A stretch of DNA of 64,000 bases, from assembly GCF_001420715.1 (NCBI RefSeq), contig NZ_LJJC01000004.1, forward strand, positions 1,950,177 through 2,014,176, given 5' to 3'. The position numbers and the translations under genes were made by a program. Shown piece by piece: positions 60,218 through 64,000 of this stretch (position 1 is the stretch's first letter; each line of letters opens with the position of its first letter). This DNA is from Heyndrickxia shackletonii (GTDB lineage Bacteria; Bacillota; Bacilli; Bacillales; Bacillaceae_C). The notes below the pieces were generated by a model, which ran no database searches, was not told the origin of the DNA, and worked only from the letters and a program-made list of their open reading frames with translations.

Positions 60218-60407
60218 CCGAAGTCTCTTTTTTAACTTTATTGCTTTTCAGTGACTAAAAGTTAGGTAACAATCTTCATTGGGTTATAAATGAATAAACT
60301 TAAAAATGATGCCCTAACACCAAGCTGCTTAAGATTTTTAACAAATGACGAAAAGCAACCATCCATGCAGAAACAACCTAACAAAGAGTGAATGAGGAGG
60401 ATACATC

Positions 60408-60794
60408 ATGTTTCGCACAATGATGAATGGAAAAATACACCGAGCAACTGTAACAGAAGCAAACCTAAATTATGTAGGGAGTATAACGATTGATCAGGAT
60501 ATATTAGATGCAGTTGGAATGGTTGAAAATGAAAAAGTGCAAATTGTCAATAATAATAATGGCGCACGATTAGAAACCTATATAATAGCTGGAAAACGGG
60601 GAAGCGGAGTAATTTGTTTAAATGGTGCCGCAGCAAGATTAGTTCAGGTAGGGGACATTGTCATTATCATTTCCTATGTGATGATCCGTGATGAGGAAAT
60701 GCCTTTTCATCAACCTAAAATCGCGATAATGGATCAACATAATCGTGTAAAAGAAATGATTTCACATGAACCGGAAGCTACTGTAATGATATAA
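60408..60794 (+). CDS. panD: Aspartate 1-decarboxylase
   Basis: A 128-residue pyruvoyl enzyme that makes beta-alanine. Self-cleavage is expected between G24 and S25 in [25 protein letters not shown] is conserved. GAGGAGG precedes ATG 60408. It is the third pan gene, but the 190-nt gap to panC may hold its own promoter. Confidence 0.96.
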   Translation: MFRTMMNGKIHRATVTEANLNYVGSITIDQDILDAVGMVENEKVQIVNNNNGARLETYIIAGKRGSGVICLNGAAARLVQVGDIVIIISYVMIRDEEMPFHQPKIAIMDQHNRVKEMISHEPEATVMI

Positions 60795-60800
60795 CTTATA

Positions 60801-60828
60801 AAAACCGTATCTATTTGGATGCGGTTTT
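60801..60828 (+). terminator. Terminator after panD
   Basis: AAAACCGTATC and GATGCGGTTTT form an 11-bp stem with one G-U pair and T tail. Confidence 0.85.
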
Positions 60829-60882
60829 TTACATGCTATTAATGTATTGCAATATAAAATTATGCTACACTATTAGAAAATG

Positions 60883-61099
60883 GAGACACCGCAGCACTGA
60901 CATACGGGCTATTGAAGTTGATGTGCCAATTTTACGTTGGCTTTACTGATATAAAATAAACACAGTCAGGTAGTTGGACCTAGTGATCCTGGCAATTCAA
61001 ATTATACCGAGTAAAATCTGAATTGTAATTTTACCTGATGTTTTATCCGCAGGGAGAAGACTTGGAAGTCCGCTAGACGATAGGTGCCGTAACTAGATA
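60883..61099 (+). repeat. Dispersed intergenic repeat, copy C
   Basis: Same orientation and size as copy B. Matching blocks include GCAGCACT, AAACACAGT.AGGTAGTT, CGAGTAAAAT with its complement AATTTTAC, and GTCCGCTAG. It is more diverged than A and B. It lies between panD and dinG. Confidence 0.8.
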
Positions 61100-61138
61100 A
61101 AGAATTCAAGCACATGTATAAAAAATTAGGTGATTTTT

Positions 61139-63949
61139 ATGAACGAGCATTTTGTTGTTGTGGATATAGAAACAACTGGTAATTCTCCGAAAAAAGGGGA
61201 AAGAATTATCCAAATATCTGCAGTGAAAATGAATAAAGAAAATATTATCGATCAATACACTACGTTTGTGAATCCCGAAATATCTATTCCGCCATTTATA
61301 GAGGAATTAACAGGTATAAATGAAAGTATGGTAAAAGATGCTCCTTCATTTGAAGAAATTGCACCTTTTCTAAGGGATTATTTGCAAGGGTGTATTTTTG
61401 TTGCACATAATGTCTTATTTGATCTTCAATTTCTGCAAAATGAGTTTGAAAGGGTGGGGGTAGAACCGTTTACAGGAAGTATGATTGATACGGTTGAATT
61501 AGCTAAAATTATTCTCCCTGACTCTGATAGTTATAAACTTATCGAACTGGCAGAAAGCTTGTCTTTAACACATGAAAGGCCGCATCAGGCTGATAGTGAT
61601 GCGTTGGTAACAGCTGAATTACTTTTATATTTGTTGCAAAAGGCAAATAAGCTACCGCTTGTAACACTCGAGAAGTTAGCGGATTTTTCCATGCATTTAA
61701 AAAGTGATATTGATATTCTTTTTGATGATATTGTTATGGAGAAAAGAAAACATATTGAAGATTTACCGCATGATTTGGAGGTCTATCGAGGCATTGCCCT
61801 TAAAAAGAAGCAGCTCTCTGCTAAAATCGATCATTATAGAGAACCGTTTCAATACCCTGAAACATCTGTGGAAAAAGAAAGATTACTTTCTCAATATGTT
61901 GAGCATTACGAACGCAGAAATGGACAATTTGAAATGATGGACGCGGTTTTCGCTTCTTTTCAGCAAACGAATGATGCAGTCATTGAGGCTGGTACGGGGA
62001 TCGGAAAGTCTATTGGTTATTTACTCCCAAGCATCTATTTTGCCTGTAAAGAACGAACGCCTGTTGTAATAAGTACATATACCATACAGCTACAGGAACA
62101 ATTAATGAAGAAGGAGATAAAGCTATTATCCGACATTCTTCCTTTTCCGTTTAAAACTGTTTTACTAAAGGGGAGAAGTCATTATTTAAATATGTTTAAA
62201 TTTGAACAGTCTCTATCGGAAAGGGACTGGCAATATGATTCCTTACTAACAAAAATGCAAATACTGGTATGGTTGACCCAAACGGTAACAGGAGACGTGG
62301 ATGAACTAAACATATCCACCGGTGGAAGTGTTTATTGGAATAGAATCAAACATGATGGTTGGCATTTAACGAAGGAAAAGGATCCATGGATTTCAAGAGA
62401 CTTTTACCTGCATGCCAAAAAAACAGCACTAGATGCAGATATTATTATAACTAATCATTCCATGTTACTGACGGAGCTTGTCCAAGATATTAAGTTATTT
62501 CCTGATTTTTCTTATCTTATTATGGACGAGGCACATCATTTGGAACATGCAGCCCGTCAGCATTTGTCGATTTCACTAGGATTTAATACAAGTAAATTTT
62601 TGTTAAGCCGCTTAGGTATTTACGAAAAGAAGCAATTATATTATCAGCTGGAACGTTTATCAGACGCACAAAATATATCTGTTACAGTTCATGCATTTGA
62701 ACTTGACTTCATGATTCATGAGCTAGATCTTTCCTTGGATGAATTATTTATGATGATTGGTCAGTTTATTCAACATTCCATTAATAAAAAGGAAAAATCT
62801 CAACCAAAATTACGGATTAGATTAACGGAGGAAAGTCGAAAGAAACCTAGTTGGGAAAAAATAAAATTATGTGCAGAGCAAATTGTTGCGCTTTTTACTG
62901 ATATTAGAAAAGGCATCCAAGAAAGATTAGATGCCCTAAATCAACAAAGCGGACAGTTAAAAAACAAAGAAAAAGCTTTATTGGAAGAGATGTATGGATT
63001 TATAGGGGATCTGGAACAGCTTCAAAGCAGCATATCGTCACTTGTGCTTCACCCACTGGAACATCATGTATATTGGATAGAAGGGGATAAGCGTGCTCTG
63101 CCCAATAGTATTACCATAATGGCTCAACCGGTTTCCGTCCATTCTGCTTTAAACGAGAAGCTATTTGAAAAAATGAAGAGTGTTATTCTTACTTCAGCCA
63201 CTTTAACCATTAATCATTCTTTTCACTATTTCAAAGATAGCATCGGGCTAAATTCAAATCGAAAGGTTATGGAAAAATGTATCCCTTCTCCGTTTGATTA
63301 TGAAAAGCAGACAAAATTATTCATACCGAATGATATACCTGAAATTCATCAGGTTTCCATTCAAGAATATGCACAAGACATCACCAATCATCTTATCGGT
63401 ATTGCTCAAGCAACTAAAGGAAGAATGCTTGTCTTATTTACCTCTTATGAACTATTAAGATTGGTTCATGATTATATGAAAGCTTGCGGATTATTGGAGG
63501 AATTTATTTTGATTGCTCAAGGAATCACTTCCGGGAGCAGAACACGACTTACGAAGAATTTCCAACGTTTTGATAAAGCAATACTTTTTGGAACGAACAG
63601 CTTTTGGGAAGGTGTCGATATTCCTGGTGAAGATTTATCATGTTTAGTAATGGTACGACTTCCATTTTCTCCTCCAGATGATCCAATCACAGAAGCCATT
63701 AATGAGAATTACAAACAAAAAGGGATTAATGCTTTTACGGCACATTCTTTGCCGGAAGCAATCATTAGATTCAAGCAAGGATTTGGGCGTCTAATAAGAA
63801 GGAGTACGGACAGGGGCGTTGTGATTGTCTTTGACAGAAGAATAGAAACAACCAGTTATGGAAATGCATTTATTAAATCCATACCTCCTTTGCCAATCGA
63901 GCACGGCAATTTATCGGACATTATTGATAATATCGAAAAATGGTTATAG
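61139..63949 (+). CDS. dinG: DinG-type 3'-5' exonuclease/helicase
   Basis: A 936-residue protein. The N-terminal DEDDh exonuclease (about 1-170) shows VVDIETTG, VAHNVLFDLQFL and PHQADSDALVTAELL. The XPD-like helicase part (about 245-930) shows EAGTGIGKSIGYL (Walker A), DEAHH (Walker B) and SFWEGVDIPGE with GFGRLIRRSTDRG near the C-terminus. The four-cysteine FeS insertion of E. coli DinG is not evident. TAGGTGAT favours ATG 61139 over the in-frame GTG 61130. Confidence 0.94.
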   Translation: MNEHFVVVDIETTGNSPKKGERIIQISAVKMNKENIIDQYTTFVNPEISIPPFIEELTGINESMVKDAPSFEEIAPFLRDYLQGCIFVAHNVLFDLQFLQNEFERVGVEPFTGSMIDTVELAKIILPDSDSYKLIELAESLSLTHERPHQADSDALVTAELLLYLLQKANKLPLVTLEKLADFSMHLKSDIDILFDDIVMEKRKHIEDLPHDLEVYRGIALKKKQLSAKIDHYREPFQYPETSVEKERLLSQYVEHYERRNGQFEMMDAVFASFQQTNDAVIEAGTGIGKSIGYLLPSIYFACKERTPVVISTYTIQLQEQLMKKEIKLLSDILPFPFKTVLLKGRSHYLNMFKFEQSLSERDWQYDSLLTKMQILVWLTQTVTGDVDELNISTGGSVYWNRIKHDGWHLTKEKDPWISRDFYLHAKKTALDADIIITNHSMLLTELVQDIKLFPDFSYLIMDEAHHLEHAARQHLSISLGFNTSKFLLSRLGIYEKKQLYYQLERLSDAQNISVTVHAFELDFMIHELDLSLDELFMMIGQFIQHSINKKEKSQPKLRIRLTEESRKKPSWEKIKLCAEQIVALFTDIRKGIQERLDALNQQSGQLKNKEKALLEEMYGFIGDLEQLQSSISSLVLHPLEHHVYWIEGDKRALPNSITIMAQPVSVHSALNEKLFEKMKSVILTSATLTINHSFHYFKDSIGLNSNRKVMEKCIPSPFDYEKQTKLFIPNDIPEIHQVSIQEYAQDITNHLIGIAQATKGRMLVLFTSYELLRLVHDYMKACGLLEEFILIAQGITSGSRTRLTKNFQRFDKAILFGTNSFWEGVDIPGEDLSCLVMVRLPFSPPDDPITEAINENYKQKGINAFTAHSLPEAIIRFKQGFGRLIRRSTDRGVVIVFDRRIETTSYGNAFIKSIPPLPIEHGNLSDIIDNIEKWL

Positions 63950-63972
63950 AAACATTTTTTAACCAATAAAAA

Positions 63973-63991
63973 ACGCTGCAAAATGCAGCGT
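63973..63991 (-). terminator. Hairpin after dinG, T tract on the reverse strand
   Basis: ACGCTGCA and TGCAGCGT pair over 8 bp around AAA. On the plus strand no T tract follows, whereas on the minus strand it is followed by TTTTTATT. It therefore suits a converging gene beyond the right edge. Confidence 0.55.
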
Positions 63992-64000
63992 AAATAAGTG

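Overview
The window is a stretch of chromosome from an AT-rich, low-GC Gram-positive, endospore-forming member of the Bacillaceae. Its gene order follows the Bacillus subtilis sigX-to-dinG segment almost gene for gene. Sporulation and germination genes (cotJABC, sleB-ypeB, spoIVA, ypjB), a bacillithiol module (bshA, bshB1, ypdA), menaquinone/heptaprenyl genes, a bc-type menaquinol oxidase branch (qcrABC) and many Bacillus-type yp** genes all point the same way. I cannot name the species from the sequence alone. No rRNA, tRNA, CRISPR or prophage was seen. The only transposase trace is the C-terminal tail of an IS1182-like element at the left edge.

Layout. 1-280: IS tail with two strong hairpins. 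0.3-3.4 kb: the ECF sigma factor sigX with its anti-sigma rsiX, behind a self-type ECF promoter, then an exported M23/LysM protein. 3.4-4.6 kb: FMN riboswitch and ribU, then convergent fer. 4.7-12.7 kb: the ypbB-recS-ypbDEF region, the reverse-strand cotJABC cluster, a CBS/ACT protein, ypbG and the mecA paralogue ypbH. 12.9-16.6 kb: gudB, ypdA, reverse ansA. 16.7-20.6 kb: prsW, sleB-ypeB, the PilZ protein ypfA. 20.9-24.8 kb: ypfB, cmk-plsC, the S1-like ypfD, reverse ypzI, yphA. 25-31.2 kb: der, gpsA, yphE, yphF, spoIVA, hbs. 31.3-36.5 kb: folE-mtrB, hepS-menG-hepT, ndk, cheR. 36.6-43 kb: the aromatic cluster aroC-aroB-aroH-hisC-tyrA-aroA. 43.3-46.8 kb: an unrecognised gene, ypiA, ypiB, ypiF. 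47-52.9 kb: qcrABC, ypjA, ypjB, a zinc metallopeptidase, a reverse YitT-type protein, ypjD. 52.9-60.8 kb: dapB-mgsA-bshB1-bshA-cca-birA, then panB-panC-panD. 61.1-64 kb: dinG.

Most genes are plus-strand and sit in short operons that end in clear hairpin plus T-tract terminators. Several starts are GTG or TTG, chosen from the Shine-Dalgarno position and family length.

The window is mainly conserved core genome. Features that stand out are: (i) a dispersed intergenic repeat family of about 130-220 bp with four copies; (ii) absence of the trp genes between aroH and hisC although the TRAP gene mtrB is kept; (iii) an unrecognised ORF between aroA and ypiA with a faint amidohydrolase look; (iv) a structured leader with a terminator before panB; (v) a short AGGGATATCCAT-centred motif found twice downstream of genes.
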